Shown: positions 18,065-29,657 of the stretch, piece after piece
Numbering within the stretch: the first letter of the stretch is position 1
Layout: each line of letters opens with the position of its first letter
DNA from: Leptodactylus fallax
Taxonomy: Eukaryota > Chordata > Amphibia > Anura > Leptodactylidae
DNA length: 64,000 nt
Direction of reading: 5' to 3'
Assembly: GCA_947044405.1 (NCBI GenBank)
Contig: CAMRHE010000156.1
Coordinates: 1,655,001 to 1,719,000 of the forward strand
The notes under the pieces: model-generated
The model's input: only the letters and a program-made list of their open reading frames with translations
What the model was told of the DNA's origin: nothing
Database searches by the model: none
Program-made: the position numbers and the translations under genes

Positions 18065-19369
18065 TATGTGGGTATAAACTGCTGTTTGGGCAAACAACCA
18101 GGCAAAGAAGGGAAGGAGCGCTATTTTGTTTTTTGGAGCACAGATTTAGACGGTTTGGTTTTTGGATGCCATGACACTTTTGCAGAACCCTGAAATGTAT
18201 GTAAATTGGAATCCCCTGACACTTGACCCCATTTTGGAAACTACACCCCTGAAGGAATTTATCCAGTGGTACAGTGAGCATTTTTAACCCCCAAGTGTTG
18301 TATTAATTAATTTTCCAGAAATGAATATGCAGCTGATGGTGAAAGGTGAAAATGTCAATTTTTCCAGGAATACGTCATTTCAGTGCGTAATATGTTGTGC
18401 CTGGCTTCTATCAGAGATGAATGCTCCAAAAGCTGTTGTGCCCGAGATACCCGCTTAACAGTTTTTGGAGTGTGTGTCTCTGCTGACACAAGCTGGGCAC
18501 AACATATCAGGCACTGAAATATCGTGTCTATGGAAAAATTGCAATTTTCACTTTTCACTATCAACTGCACATTCCTTTCTGGAAATTAAATTAATGCTCA
18601 CTATGCCACTTGATAAATCCCTTGAGGGGTGTACCTTCCAAAATGGCATATTTCTTTAAAAATTTAAATTTTCACTTCATACATTAATTTTCTGGAAGCA
18701 CTCTTGGGCTCAAAATGTTAATACCTTTTGATAAATTCCTTGAGGGGTGTAGTTTCTAAAATGGGGTCGCTTTTTGGGAGTTTCCATTGTATTGGTACTC
18801 TAGGGGCTCTGCAAATATGACATGGCACCAAAAACTATTCCAGCAAAATTTGCCCTCCAAAAGCCAAATAGTGCTCTTTCCATTCTCAGGCCCACCATGC
18901 AGGGCTGGCGTTAGGGTGGGCAAACTGGGCAATTGCCCAGGGCCCCGACCCCAAAGGGGCCCCCGGGATCCCGGAGTCAGGACCGGCTATATCGATAAAA
19001 GAAAGGGACCCAGCGTCATGTGCCGCAGGGCCCCTTTCCGAGGTGAGTAAAAATAACAAACATTTTTACTCACCTGTCCTTGCATCCGATGTCATCTTCT
19101 GGCGTTCCAGACATCACCGCTGAGGCCTGGCCGTCACGTGGGGCGTGCCTCACGTAACCGCTGAGGCCCAATCACAGCGTGACGTCACAACACGTGACGT
19201 AAGCCGCAGAGAAGACAGAATAGCGGGGATAGCGGAGCAGCATGAGGAGGCCCAGGAGAGGTAAGGTAAGGTAAGTATAACTGTTTGTTATTTTCCCTTA
19301 CCTCCACCGGGCCTTCAATAATTATACTTTTGGGCCTGAAGAGACCTCAGAGTATAATATAATACTAGC

Positions 19370-20690
19370 ACTAAGGGAGTCTGTAGGGCCACTGTGGAGC
19401 ATTATACTGAGGGGGCCCTCTGGATAGCATATTATACTGTGTGGGGCCCCTGTGGAGCATTATACTGGGGAAGGGGCCCTCTGGATAGCATATTATACCT
19501 TGTGGGTCCCTGTGGAACATTATACTTGGGAGGGGCCCTCTGTATAGCATATTATACTGTGTGGGGCCCCTGTGGAGCATTATACTGGGGAAGGGGCCCA
19601 CTGGATAGCATATTATACTGTGTGGGGCCACTGTGGAGCATTTAACTGGGGGGGCCCTCTGGGTAGCATATTATACTGTGTGGGGCCCCTGTGGAGCATT
19701 ATACTTGGGAAGGGGCCCTCTGGATAGCATATTATACTGTATGGGGCCTCTGTGGAGCATTATAATGTGGGGGTCCCTGGAGAGCATATTATATTCTCTG
19801 GGGCTACTTTGAAACATTATACTGGGGGGCCCCTCTATAGAGCATATTATACTGTTTTGGGCCACTGTGGAGCATTATACTGGAGGAACCTCTCTGGAGG
19901 CCATTCTGGAGCATGTTATACTGTGTGGAGTCACTGTGGAGCATTATTCTGGGGGGACCATCTGCAGAGCATATTATATGGCATGGCGCCACTGTGGACA
20001 TTATTCGGGGGATGAACTAAGGAGCATTATAATAGGGGGCCTACTGTGGAGCATTATACTGGGGGGGATATTCTGGGGAGCATAATATATTGTGTGGGGT
20101 CACTGTGGAGCAAAATACTAGGGGGGCATTGTGGAGCATTATACTAGCGGGGGCCCTCTGGGGAGCATATTATACTATGGGCCACTGTGGAGCTTTATAC
20201 TGGGGGGGAAGGGGCAGTGTGGGGAGCCTGTTATACTGTGTGGGGCCACTGTGGAGTTTATTATATTGTGTGGGGCTTCTCGGGAGCATATTATACTCTG
20301 TGGGGCCATTGTAGAGCATTATCTTGGGGGGACTGTGGGAAGCATATTATACTGAGGGGGACTACTGTGGAACATTATACTGGGGGAACCCCTCTGGTTA
20401 GTATATTATACTTTGTGGAGGCCATTGTGGAGCATGTTATACTGTGTTAGGCCACTGTGGAGCATTATACTGGGGGGGGGCACTGTGGGATGCATATTAT
20501 ACTGTATGGAGCATATTCTATTGTGTGGGGCTGCTGGGGAGCATATTGTACTGTCTGGGGCCACTAAGAGGTAGTATACTGTGTGGAGAATTATATACCA
20601 TGTGGGGAAACTGTGGAGAGCTCAGGGGAGCATTTTATACCGTGGAGCATTATATACCATGTGGAGCATTATACGATGGGGGGCTCAAAA
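19370..20690. repeat. ~30/60-bp minisatellite in hAT-2
   Basis: More than 20 copies of a unit like GTGGAGCATTATACTG plus GTGTGGGGCC, in a dimeric ~60-bp pattern at first and then about 30 bp and irregular. Translated frames (WSIILY.. and CGALYW..) are repeat artefacts. The core is shared, inverted, with the arrays at 54600-54830 and 59570-60165. Confidence 0.9.
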
Positions 20691-20949
20691 TTCCTGCTGG
20701 CAGTCCTGTGTGCTATGTCTGCATCACAGCTCCCTCACTATAATCTTTCACATACGTGTAGTGCTCCATGGCCATGTCATTCCCATACAGTACTGTGCAT
20801 GAACCAGCCATGGAGTTATTGGGGCCTGCACAGTACTATAGGGGCTGACTATACTGGGAACATACTCAGTAACACCAGATAGTCAGCACATATGTAAGAC
20901 TTCAGTGAAGGAGCCGTGGTGTAGGTTATTAGCAGGAAGCTGTTGGGTG

Positions 20950-21002
20950 GGGCCCCAGAACAAGTTCCTCTGGTGGGCCTAAGGCCCTTCAGTCCGACAC
21001 TG
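20950..21002. mobile_element. Isolated hAT-type terminus nested in hAT-2
   Basis: Read inward from 21002: CAGTGTCGGACTGAAGGGCC, the same end type as hAT-3 at 41684. A matching left end was not found, so this is an end fragment. Confidence 0.5.
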
Positions 21003-21009
21003 TATAACA

Positions 21010-21470
21010 GAGAACTATTATATATAAGGGTGGGTTACTATATATAATTGGGAAACTTAAATATGAGGGGACTATTATAAGGGGGAACTATTATTTATAA
21101 GACGGGCTATTATTTATAAGGGGGGGAAACTATTATATATAAGGCATCCATTATAAGGGGGAGCTATTATTTATAAGAGGGGAACTAGTTATAAGGGGGA
21201 TATAATTGTTAAGTGGGCTTATTTATAAAGGGGGCTATTAGTGATAATGGGGACTATTATTTATAAGGGTAACTTTTATTTATGAGGGGGCTATTATTAA
21301 TAATGGAGCAGTATTAATTTTACGGGGTGACTGTTACTGATAAGGGGGAATATTACTGATACAGGGCACTATTTATCATTTATAAGGTTACTGATAAAGG
21401 TGTAATATTATTTATAAGCAGGGACCATTATTTATAAGGAGGTGCTATAATAACTGATGACTGGGTGCAA
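21010..21470. repeat. Degenerate TTATAAGGGGG tandem repeat
   Basis: About 20-30-bp irregular units built on 'actattatttataaggggg' run through the right part of hAT-2. Confidence 0.75.
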
Positions 21471-22852
21471 AAATCTATTAGGCAGCACAAAGGTGCTCAT
21501 TTGAATTGTGTGTGGTAAAATGGGGCTTGTTATTACTTTTTTGTTGGCAGAAAGGAGGCGTTACTATAGGGGTTGCCACTGCAAGATGATGGTGTTGTGT
21601 GCATATCAGCATTTGGGGCCCCGCTTTTAATTTTGCCCAGGGCCCCACGTTATCTAAAACCGACCCTGCCGCCATGTACCCATACAGCAGTTTACAACCA
21701 CATATGAGGTATTGCCGTGTTCAGCAGAAATTATGTAACAAACTTTGGGGAGCTTTTTCTCCTTTAGCCTCTTGTGAAAATAAAAAAATTTGGGATTAAA
21801 TTAACGGTTTATTGTAAAAAAAGTAATTTTTCATTTTCATGTCCCAATGTTAATAAAATCTGTGAAACAGCTGTAGCGTCAAACTACTCATTATATCCCT
21901 TGATATGTTCTGAGAGGGGTGCAGTTTCGCAAATGGGGTAACTTTTGGGGGGTTTCCATTATATTGGTACTCTAGGGACTCTGCAAATGCGACTTGGCAC
22001 CTGAAAACTATTCCAGCAAAATCTGCCCTCCAAAAGCCAAATAGCGCTCTTTCCATTCCAATTCCTGCCATGTACCCATGTAAACATCCAGTGTTGCTCC
22101 TTCCCTTCTGTGCACTGCCGTGTGCCCAAACATCAGTTTACACCCACATGTGGGGCATTTCTGTGCTCAGGAGAAATTGCATAACAAACTGTGAGATGCA
22201 TTTTCTCCTTTAACCCATTGTGAGTGTGTTAATTTTAGGGCTAAATGAATGTATTATTGAAAAGAAATGAAATGTCTAAATTTCACCTGTTTAAATTTCC
22301 TTGAAATGCTTAAAGGGTTAGCAAACTTCCCAAATGCTGTTTTGAATTATTTGAGGGGTGCAGTTTTGAAAATGGGGTGATTCATAGGTGTTTCTAATAT
22401 ATAGGCCTTTATAATCCCCTTGAGAACTGAAGTGGTCCCTGAGAAATTAGTTTGGGAAATTTTCTTGTAAATCTGAAAAATTGCTGTTACACTTGTAAGC
22501 CTTCTAACTTCCAAAATAAATGAAAGTACGATTAAAAGATGATGCCAATATAAAGCAGAGATATGGTAGATAATATTTATTAATGTATTTGGGTGTTATG
22601 ACTATCTGTTTGAAAAGCAGAGCATTTCACATTTTGAAAATTGCAATTTTTTCCAAATTTCCATCAAATTTCCTATTTTTTTTTATAAACAAATACAAAA
22701 ATATTGATCAATGTTTACCACTAACATGAAGTACATTGTGTCACGAAAAAAACATTCTCAAAATCACTTGTGTAAGTTAAAACGTCTTAAAGTTATTGCC
22801 ATATAAAGTGACACATGTTAGTTTTGATAAATGAGGCCTGGTCACAAAGGTA

Positions 22853-23170
22853 CTTTTAGGCTCTGTCTTGTAGGGGTAAAAGCTGATCCAGCCTGTATAA
22901 ATCCACACAACTACTGCACAAAGAAGAAACTGCAGGAGTTATTGGTTCCCCCATCCCAAATACATATCCCCCTTTGCTAATGGCTTCGGTGGTGTCTGTC
23001 TCCAGGGGGTGCCGCATAATATGTCCATATGTCCTGATGCAGAACATCTGAATGTGTTCGTAGAATGCACCATGCTGGAAGCAAAGCAGAGACAGAACTG
23101 GGAAAGAGCGAAGAATGTGAGTAATACATATTGCTATTACCTGTTGGTAGCTGACTAATTGAGACAATAT
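22853..23170. other. No recognised feature
   Basis: Sequence of ordinary complexity between the long repeat and the next minisatellite. No supported gene or TIR. Confidence 0.4.
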
Positions 23171-23700
23171 ACTGAGTGGGATCACTATACTCAATGGGAG
23201 TCAAAAAAAAGGGGAAATATTCTGTATGGGGGTCAATAATTGGACAGTCCACTGTGTAAGGACAAATAAGAGGGGCTATATACTGTGTGGGGGCGAGTAA
23301 TGGGGCAATATACTGTGTGGGGACCAATAAAGTGGGCATTATACTGTGTGGGGGCCAGTAATAGGGGCAGTATACAGTGTGGTGCCAATAAAGGGGTTAA
23401 TATACTTATGGGAGTCAGTGAAGGGGGAGTTATTCTGTGTGTGGGCCAATAAAGATGCCAATATACTTGTGGAGGTCAGCAAGGAGACTTTTTACTGTGT
23501 GGGCACCAGTAAAGGAGACTTTTTACTTTGTGGGGACCAGTAAAGGAGTTTTACACTGTGTGAGGGCAGGTGAAGGGGGCGTTATACTGTGTGGAGGCCA
23601 GTAAATGGGTATTATACGATATGGGAGTAAGTAAAGGGACAGTATACTTTGTGGTGGTCAGTAAAAAGGGATGTTATACTCCATGGGGGCCAGTAAAGGG
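23171..23700. repeat. Minisatellite, ~35-bp GTGTGGGGGCCAGTAAAG unit
   Basis: About 14 diverged copies of 'gtggggnccagtaaagggnnattatactgt'. The ATTATACTGTGTGGGGGCC core resembles the hAT minisatellites, so this may be the remains of another hAT interior. Confidence 0.8.
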
Positions 23701-23786
23701 CGTGTAAGTATGATTTTTCAGTCCCAATGTGAAACATGCACCCCTACAATGTGCTGATCCTTCCATGACATGCTGACCCTCTGTTA

Positions 23787-25184
23787 CAGTGGGGAAAAAA
23801 GTATTTATCCAGCCACCAATTGTGCAAGTTCTCCCACTTAAAAAGATGAGAGAGGCTTGTAATTGACATCATAGGTAGACCTCAACTATGAGAGACAAAA
23901 TGAGAATAAGTATTTGGTCACCTACAAACAAGCAAGATTTCTGGCTCTCACAGACCTGTAACTTCTTCTTTAAGAGGCTCCTCTGTCCTCCACTCATTAC
24001 CTGTAGTAATGGCACCTGTTTGAAATTGTTATCAGTATAAAAGACACCTGTCCACAACCTCAAACAGTCACACTCCAAACTCCACTATGGTGAAGACCAA
24101 AGAGCTGTGGAAGGACACCAGAAACAAAATTGTAGACCTGCACCAGGCTGAATCTGCAATAGGCAAGCAGCTTGGTGTGAAGAAATCAACTGTGGGAGCA
24201 ATAATTAGAAAATGGAAGACATACAAGACCACTGATAATCTCCCTCGATCAGGGGCTCCACGCAAGATCTCACCCCGTGGGGTCAAAATGATCACAAGAA
24301 CGGTGAGCAAAAATCCCAGAACCACACAGGGGACCTAGTGAATGACCTGCAGAAAGCTGGGACTAATGTAACAAAGGCTACCGTCAGTAACACACTACGT
24401 CGCCAGGGACTCATATCCTGCAGTGCCAGATGTGTCCCCCTGCTTAAGCCAATACATATCCGGGCCCGTCTGAAGTTTGCTAGAGAGCATTTGGATGTTC
24501 CAGAAGAGTATTGGGAGAATGTCATATGGTCAGATGAAACCAAAGTAGAACTGTTTGGTAGAAACACAACTCGTCGTGTTTGGAGGAGAGTGAATGCTGA
24601 GTTGCATCCAAAGAACACCATACCTACTGTGAAGCATGGGGATGGCAACATCATGCTTTGGAGCTGTTTCTCTGCAAAGGGACCAGGACGACTGATCCGT
24701 GTACATGAAAGAATGAATGGGGCCATGTATCGTGAGATTTTGAGTGCAAACCACCTTCCATCAGCAAGGGCATTGAAGATGAAACGTGGCTGGGTCTTTC
24801 AGCACGACAATGATCCCAAGCACACCGCCAGGGCAACGAAGGAGTGGCTTCGTAAGAAGCATTTCAAGGTCCTGGAGTGGCCTAGCCAGTCTCCAGATCT
24901 CAACCCCATTGAAAACCTTTAGAGGGAGTTGAAAGTCCGTGTTGCCCCAAAACATCACTTTCAAGTATTGAGATGAACTTTTGTTACTGACCAAATACTT
25001 ATTTTCCACCATAATTTGCAAATAAATTCTTAAAAAATCAGACAATGTGATTTTCTAGATATGTTTTCTCATTTTGGCTCATAGTTGAGGTCTACCTATG
25101 ATATCAATTACAGGCCTCTCTCATCTTTTTAAGTGGGAGAACTTGCACAATTGGTGGCTGACTAAATACTTTTTTTCCCCACTG
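23787..25184 (+). mobile_element. Tc1-3, Tc1-like element of a second family
   Basis: Ends CAGTGGGGAAAAAAGTATTT and AAATACTTTTTTTCCCCACTG lie between TA dinucleotides. Internal inverted blocks include GCACAATTGGTGGCTG and AAAAAGATGAGAGAGGC, which place the TIR/subterminal repeats at about 100-110 bp. The transposase is on the plus strand. The ends differ from Tc1-1, so this is a separate family. Length is close to the 1.4-1.6 kb usual for such elements. Confidence 0.95.
24087..24975 (+). pseudogene. Tc1-3 transposase, inactivated
   Basis: ATG at 24087 ([19 protein letters not shown]). The HTH segment includes [19 protein letters not shown] and [14 protein letters not shown] frameshift near 24325 ends the first frame, and the second runs 24338-24922. 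All three catalytic acids are present: D in [14 protein letters not shown] in [13 protein letters not shown] and E in LNPIENL. A TAG replaces the W expected after NL, and the C-terminus is lost by deletion after RELKVRVAPKH. Defects are few, so the copy is moderately young. Confidence 0.9.
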
Positions 25185-25210
25185 TATGTGCCTTTCTTTT
25201 GAGTACTCAG

Positions 25211-25262
25211 ACGATACCTTTTAGAGGCTAACTGAGTATATTTGATATAGCCTCTAAAAGGT
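25211..25262. repeat. 17-bp-stem hairpin
   Basis: ATACCTTTTAGAGGCTA and TAGCCTCTAAAAGGTAT are exact inverted copies around a ~16-bp AT-rich loop. It is about 570 bp upstream of the hammerhead-like motif and may belong to the same retroelement. Confidence 0.8.
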
Positions 25263-25833
25263 ATTGCCTGATTTTTTCACTCTACCACTACTTTCTATGG
25301 CTAACACAGTACAACATTATACTTTTGAGTACTCAGAAACTGTTGATTGGGCTGGACTTCTCACCTATACCAGTCTATTATACATACTATGTATCATTGC
25401 CTTAGGTGAGTTCTCACCAGTATCCATGTATATATACCTGTGTTATCACCATGACTATAGTATAAATATGGATGGACATGTTTAGTCTCTTTACTTCAGT
25501 TTATTTCATTTTATTTCACTCTGTTTCATGTATACAATTGATTTAATATAGATGTATCCTTATATGCATTCTATTTTTTTACTAACTGTTGTAAGTTAGT
25601 CCTATGATTCCAATGTTCATAATTTTTGATACATACAACTTTATGAGTACAAGCATTTGACTATGTCAATGATAGTGTACTACTGCTGCTGTTAATGTAC
25701 TATGATCTATGTACCAGCATCCTAATATTATTCATAATAGATATGTCTGCAATACCTGTATGAAATACTAGGATGATTGTTTGTTTTTTGTTTTTTTGTC
25801 TATTATAATTGTAACTGTATATATGTTGCTACC
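25263..25833. other. AT-rich stretch before the ribozyme-like motif
   Basis: No coding signature. TTTTGAGTACTCAGA occurs twice (near 25200 and 25325), a direct repeat that may mark parts of one element. Confidence 0.35.
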
Positions 25834-25882
25834 CACAGAGTCTGATGAAGGCATTACTGCCGAAAACGTTTAGCACTCTGTG
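25834..25882 (+). ncRNA. Hammerhead ribozyme-like motif (type I arrangement)
   Basis: Stem I arms CACAGAGT (25834) and ACTCTGTG (25875) pair over 8 bp. The conserved core CTGATGA is at 25842-25848. Stem II is GGC...GCC around ATTACT, and GAA follows at 25862. Stem III is the self-complementary AACGTT, and the next base is T at the cleavage position. Deviations are an extra A before stem II and a 3-nt AGC between the cleavage site and stem I. The tiny palindromic stem III matches hammerheads known from Penelope-like elements and similar retroelements of amphibians. Activity is unproven. Confidence 0.5.
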
Positions 25883-26109
25883 AAATTATCAATATTAAAA
25901 CGTTAAACGCAAAGGAATGCTTCAATTCTTCATTTCTATATACTATGGTTGGGACCCTATTGGAGCACCCATTAAGCAATCTTCACTTTGAGTGCCGCTA
26001 TTAAAGCATAGTGAAGGGGTGAGGACACTCGCAAAAGCTCCATGGTCCCTTCAAACAGTTGATCAGAAGGGGCCCTGGGTGTTAGACACCCACTGATCTC
26101 TTAGATCTC

Positions 26110-26310
26110 TGATACTAGGTTCAGACTTGCGTTGGGGTTTCCGTTTTTTCGCGTCTACTTGGGGACCCGAAAAATGGAAACCCAATCCGCTTAAAAAGTG
26201 GTTACCCTCAGACACCAGGACTTGCAGGACTTTTCCCTCCACATTTTTCAAACAGAATGGGGGACGGAATCCCCAAACGCTGATCAAACACAAAGGTGAA
26301 CCTAGCCTTT
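26110..26310. mobile_element. Short fold-back MITE, TTCACACC-type
   Basis: Starts CTAGGTTCAGACTTGCG and ends AAGGTGAACCTAG, with internal blocks (GTTTCCGTTTTTTC, AAAAAGTGGTTACC, AGGACTTTTCCCTCC) shared with 39640-39860. About 200 bp and no coding capacity. Confidence 0.75.
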
Positions 26311-26339
26311 AACTATTAGGACCCCACAGATCAGATGTT

Positions 26340-26655
26340 TACCAAAACATGCAGTTCCCAGTAGTGTTTTCATTCTGGGCACTGAGCTGCTCATTCAACA
26401 TATTCTTGATAACCACAGTTGTGGGTACTATAGTTGTATGGGTCATATTAATGTTAACAATTACAGGAGCCATGCTGCTTGTCATACATAATGTACAGGC
26501 AAGTTTAGATGTGGTGCACATCTTATGACGGGTGAGCAGCTTGGCATTGTTATTAACTGTAGCCGAGCTGTATCGGTACAGCTGACCTGCAGGGGTCCTG
26601 GCGGTGGGCCCATAGAGACAATTCCACTAGGCCCTAGGCATCCCAGTGTGACACT
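26340..26655 (-). mobile_element. hAT-3-like fragment
   Basis: The reverse complement matches 41684-41900 in several blocks: GGGATGCCTAGGGCC, GGAATTGTCTCTA, GGACCCCTGCAGGTCAGC and AGCCATGCTGCT. The terminus near 26655 is eroded (CAGTGTGACACTA). Confidence 0.65.
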
Positions 26656-27090
26656 ACTGGCTAGCCCTTTTGTGATCCCATGACATTCAATATCCACCTT
26701 TCTGGCTGTCTTCTGTATAGTCTTTAAGGAATTTGAATGTACCAATGCCTTCTAGTTTTATTTAAATAATCCTAAAGCTAATCCTAAATCCTAAAGCGAA
26801 TTGTCTCTGTTTCACACATGTATTTATGCCACATGTAAAGAGCATTTCTGGGACATTTGTCAATCTTTTTTTTTTTTAACTGCACATCAATATAGAGAAT
26901 ATAAAAAAAGAGTAGAATATAGAATTGTTCAGTATGGGAAACACCATTCACGACTGGCTAGTTTTACTGTAGATGAGCTGCAAGCATGATTTTATTTGTT
27001 GAATATATTCAGGTACTATATACAGATCCCACACACTGATGAAAAATAGATTATAAAAAAAAATGGTATGAGTGACAATATTGACACATA
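26656..27090. other. No recognised feature
   Basis: AT-rich, with a poly-T run near 26868. No supported gene or repeat boundary. Confidence 0.4.
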
Positions 27091-28719
27091 CAGGAGCATC
27101 TCAATAAATTAGAATATCTTTGAAATGTTTATTTATTTCAGTAATTAAATTAAAAAAGTGACCTCCTATATTTTCTAGATTCTTTACACACAGAGTGTTC
27201 TATTTCAAGTGATTTATTTCTGTAAATGTTGATTATGGATTACAGGTAATGAAAACCAAAATCTAAGAAAATTTGAATATTGTAAAAAAGTTCAGTATTG
27301 TAAATTCAGTGTGTCACCTGCCAAGGTTTCCTAAGCCTTTAACCCTTTCCTGACATCCGCCATAATAGTATGGCGGATGCCGGGTGCTTAAATATGGTGG
27401 CCGCTCGGGACCCGAGCAGCCACCATAGCCGCCGGGTTTCTGCTGAATTATACAGCAGACACATGGCGCTAATGGCCGCGATCAGTGTCCGCAATGATCG
27501 CGGGCATTAACCCTTCTGGCACCTCGGTCAAAGCTGACCGAAGCGCCATTTTACCGGCGGCACGTGGGCGCCCCCATTTTGCCGAAGATCGCCGGCACCC
27601 GGGGCAAGCTCCAGGGCCGGCATCCCTTTACTATGACAACCGGGATCCTTGTGAAGGCTCCCAGGCCTGTCTTTCATTAACTTCTATTGCAGGCTACTCT
27701 ATGTAGCCTTCAATAGAAGCACCGTTTTTTTGCAATGCATTGCATTAGTGATCAGACCCTCTGGGGTTCAAGACCCCTAGGGGGTCTAATAAAAGCAAAA
27801 AAAAAAAAAAAAAAGTAAAAAAATAAAAAATATTAAAAGTTCAAATCACCCCCCCTTTCCCTGTAACACATATAAAAAGTAGTTAAATACTGTGAAACAC
27901 ATACACATTAGGTATCCCTGTGTCCGAAAACTCCCGGTCTACAAATCTATAAAAATATTTTTCCCGTACGGTAAACGCGGTAGCGGGAAAAAAAAATCAA
28001 AAGTGCCAAGCCGTTTTTTCACTGTTTTGCCTCTGATAAAAATTTGAATAAAAAGTGATCAAAGCAATAGTAATTCCCCAAAATGGTATAACTAAAAAGT
28101 ACACCTGGTCCTGCAAAAAAAGACGCCCTATGCATCCCCGTACACAGAAGTATAAAAAAAATTATGAGTGTCAGAATATGGCAACTTTTAAAAAATATAT
28201 ATTTTTGCACAGTTTTGGATTTTTGTTAAGGGGTTAATGTAAATAAAACCATATAAATTTGGTATCCCCGGAATTGTACCGAAACATAGAATACAGATGA
28301 CATGTCATTTTGGCTGTAGAGCGAATGCTGTAAAAACGAAGCCCATAAGAAAGTCGCACATATGCACTTTTTCTTCAAATCAACCCCTTTCTGAATTTTT
28401 TTCCAGCTCCCCAGTACATTGTACAGAATAATATATGGTAGCAACATGAAAAAAAAATTTGTCCCGCAAACATTAAGACCTCATATGGCTCTGAGAACGG
28501 AAAAATAAAACAGTTATTGGGTTTGGAAGGGGGGAGGGGGGGAGTCAAAAACGAAAAATGAAAATCAAAAAATGTCACCGGCGGGAAGGGGTTAAATGGT
28601 CCCTCAGTCTGGTTCAGTAGGACACACAATCATGGAAGATTGCTGATTAGGAATTGAATACTGAATTACTGAAAGGAATGAGCGTTTCAAAGATATTCTA
28701 ATTTATTGAGATGCACCTG
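27091..28719. mobile_element. Tc1/mariner MITE interrupted by a TTAA element
   Basis: Ends CAGGAGCATCTCAATAAATT and, read inward, CAGGTGCATCTCAATAAATT lie between TA dinucleotides. Without the insert the element is about 380 bp and has no transposase. Confidence 0.88.
27343..28591. mobile_element. TTAA-target non-autonomous element
   Basis: Flanked by TTAA at 27339-27342 and 28592-28595. Left end CCCTTTCCTGACATCCGCC; right end, read inward, CCCCTTCCCGCCGGTGACAT. A CpG-rich left part has nested inverted repeats (CCGCCATAATAGTATGGCGG; GTGGCCGCTCGGG/CCCGAGCAGCCAC). The right part shares blocks with 15480-16000. TTAA targets are used by piggyBac and Kolobok elements; the family is not decided. 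The ORF at 27485 is short and unsupported. Confidence 0.75.
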
Positions 28720-29107
28720 TATACTCATGTTTATTTTCATGTCCTCTATTACCGATTACAACTACTGTCAACCTGTCAGCTATAAATTAGAAAATTAATT
28801 TATTTTATTGAGAATACAAAGTCCAGAGCTAGGCCAAAGACTAAGCTGAGGGTGTCATTACTTGGTGGGGCAAAAGAGGCAGAGAAAGGGGAAAAAAATA
28901 ATTTCAGGGTGGGGCTAAGAGGTAGCAAAACGAGAGGAGATACCAAAGGCTAACATTAGTAGATAAACTTGGCTTGACCTTGAGTGGAAGAAGAGTTTCA
29001 TTTCTGATGAAAGGATAGATATTGAGTGAGTTTGAAAATCAGAGGACTGCAATTGTTAATCTCCCTTATGAGAGCTAAAGAAAAAAATTAAAAAATTAAT
29101 AAGAAAA
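28720..29107. other. No recognised feature
   Basis: A-rich sequence without visible gene, TIR or tandem repeat. Confidence 0.4.
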
Positions 29108-29557
29108 TTATATTTTCCGCCACACATAGCGCTTTGCATTTAGGCCAAAAGTTGTGGCAAACTGCAAATGACACTTCTTATGTCTTTCTTTCAACAATGG
29201 TTTTCTTCTTACCACTCTTCCATAAAAGCCAGATTTGTGGAGTGCACAACATATAGTTGTCCTGTGGACAGATTTTCCCACCTGAGCTGTGGATTTCTGC
29301 AGTTCCTCCAGAGTGGCCATGGATCTCTTGGCTGCTTCTCTGACCAGTGCTCTCCTTGCTGGATCTGTTATTTTAGGTGGATGGCCACGTCTTGGTAGGT
29401 TTGCAGTTGTAGAATACTTTTTCCATTTTTGGGTGATGGCTTGAACAGTGCTCCTTGGGATGCTCAAAGCGTGGGATATGTTTTTATAACCTAACCCTGC
29501 TTTAAACTTCTCCACAACTTTATCTCTGACCTGTCTGATGAGTTCCTTGGTCTTTAT
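29108..29557 (-). pseudogene. Tc1-2 transposase N-terminal half
   Basis: Minus-strand frame with the HTH segment KNISHALSIPRSTVQAITQKW, then RRGHPPKITD and TAQVGKSVHRTTI. After KKCHLQFAT the sequence jumps to FGLNAKRYVWRK, deleting the region with the first catalytic D (SDE). The C-terminal half is absent. Upstream, TCATAAAGACCAAGGAAC-type sequence marks the decayed start. Confidence 0.85.
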
Positions 29558-29657
29558 GAAGCTGTTTGTTTACTAGTGTTCTCTAACAAACCACTGAGTA
29601 CTTCACAGAACAGGTGTATTTATACTAAATTATACACAGCTGGACTCTATTAACTAA

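Larger units (their letters stand above)
18900..21668. mobile_element. hAT-2, non-autonomous hAT element with minisatellite
   Basis: The left end is CAGGGCTGGCGTTAGGGTGG and the right end, read inward, CAGGGTCGGTTTTAGATAAC. Target duplications are CCACCATG (18892-18899) and CCGCCATG (21669-21676), 7 of 8 identical. It sits inside a 395-bp unit, whose sequence resumes at TACCCATACAGCAG. Subterminal GCAATTGCCCAGGGCCCC recurs as TTTTGCCCAGGGCCCC at the other end. The interior has a CpG-rich block with TGACGTCA (19180), a large minisatellite, and a second hAT-type end at 21002. No transposase. Confidence 0.9.
14809..22852 (+). mobile_element. Long frog interspersed repeat with 395-bp units, interrupted
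   Basis: The left part begins TTAACCCCCTTCGCAACCGCCC and runs to 16460. It shares with 27343-28591 the AAAAGTGATCAAA and CCTCATATGGCT-type blocks. Units of the 395-bp repeat occupy about 16200-16460, 18066-18899 and 21669-22300. A distinct terminal block contains GTCACGAAAAAAAC, ATAAAGTGACACATG and GAGGCCTGGTCAC near 22740-22845. I infer one very large element, about 3.7 kb without its insertions, later hit by Tc1-1 and hAT-2. No coding gene is visible; the superfamily is unclear (the TTAA start suggests a TTAA-target DNA element). Confidence 0.55.

Noticed and set aside
19370..20690. Regularly spaced repeats that could suggest a CRISPR array
   Set aside because: Units are contiguous and diverged with no unique spacers, and they lie in a hAT element of a vertebrate genome; this is a minisatellite.
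26801..26989. 62-aa ORF near 26.9 kb
   Set aside because: Short, AT-rich, no start context or homology; not distinguishable from chance.
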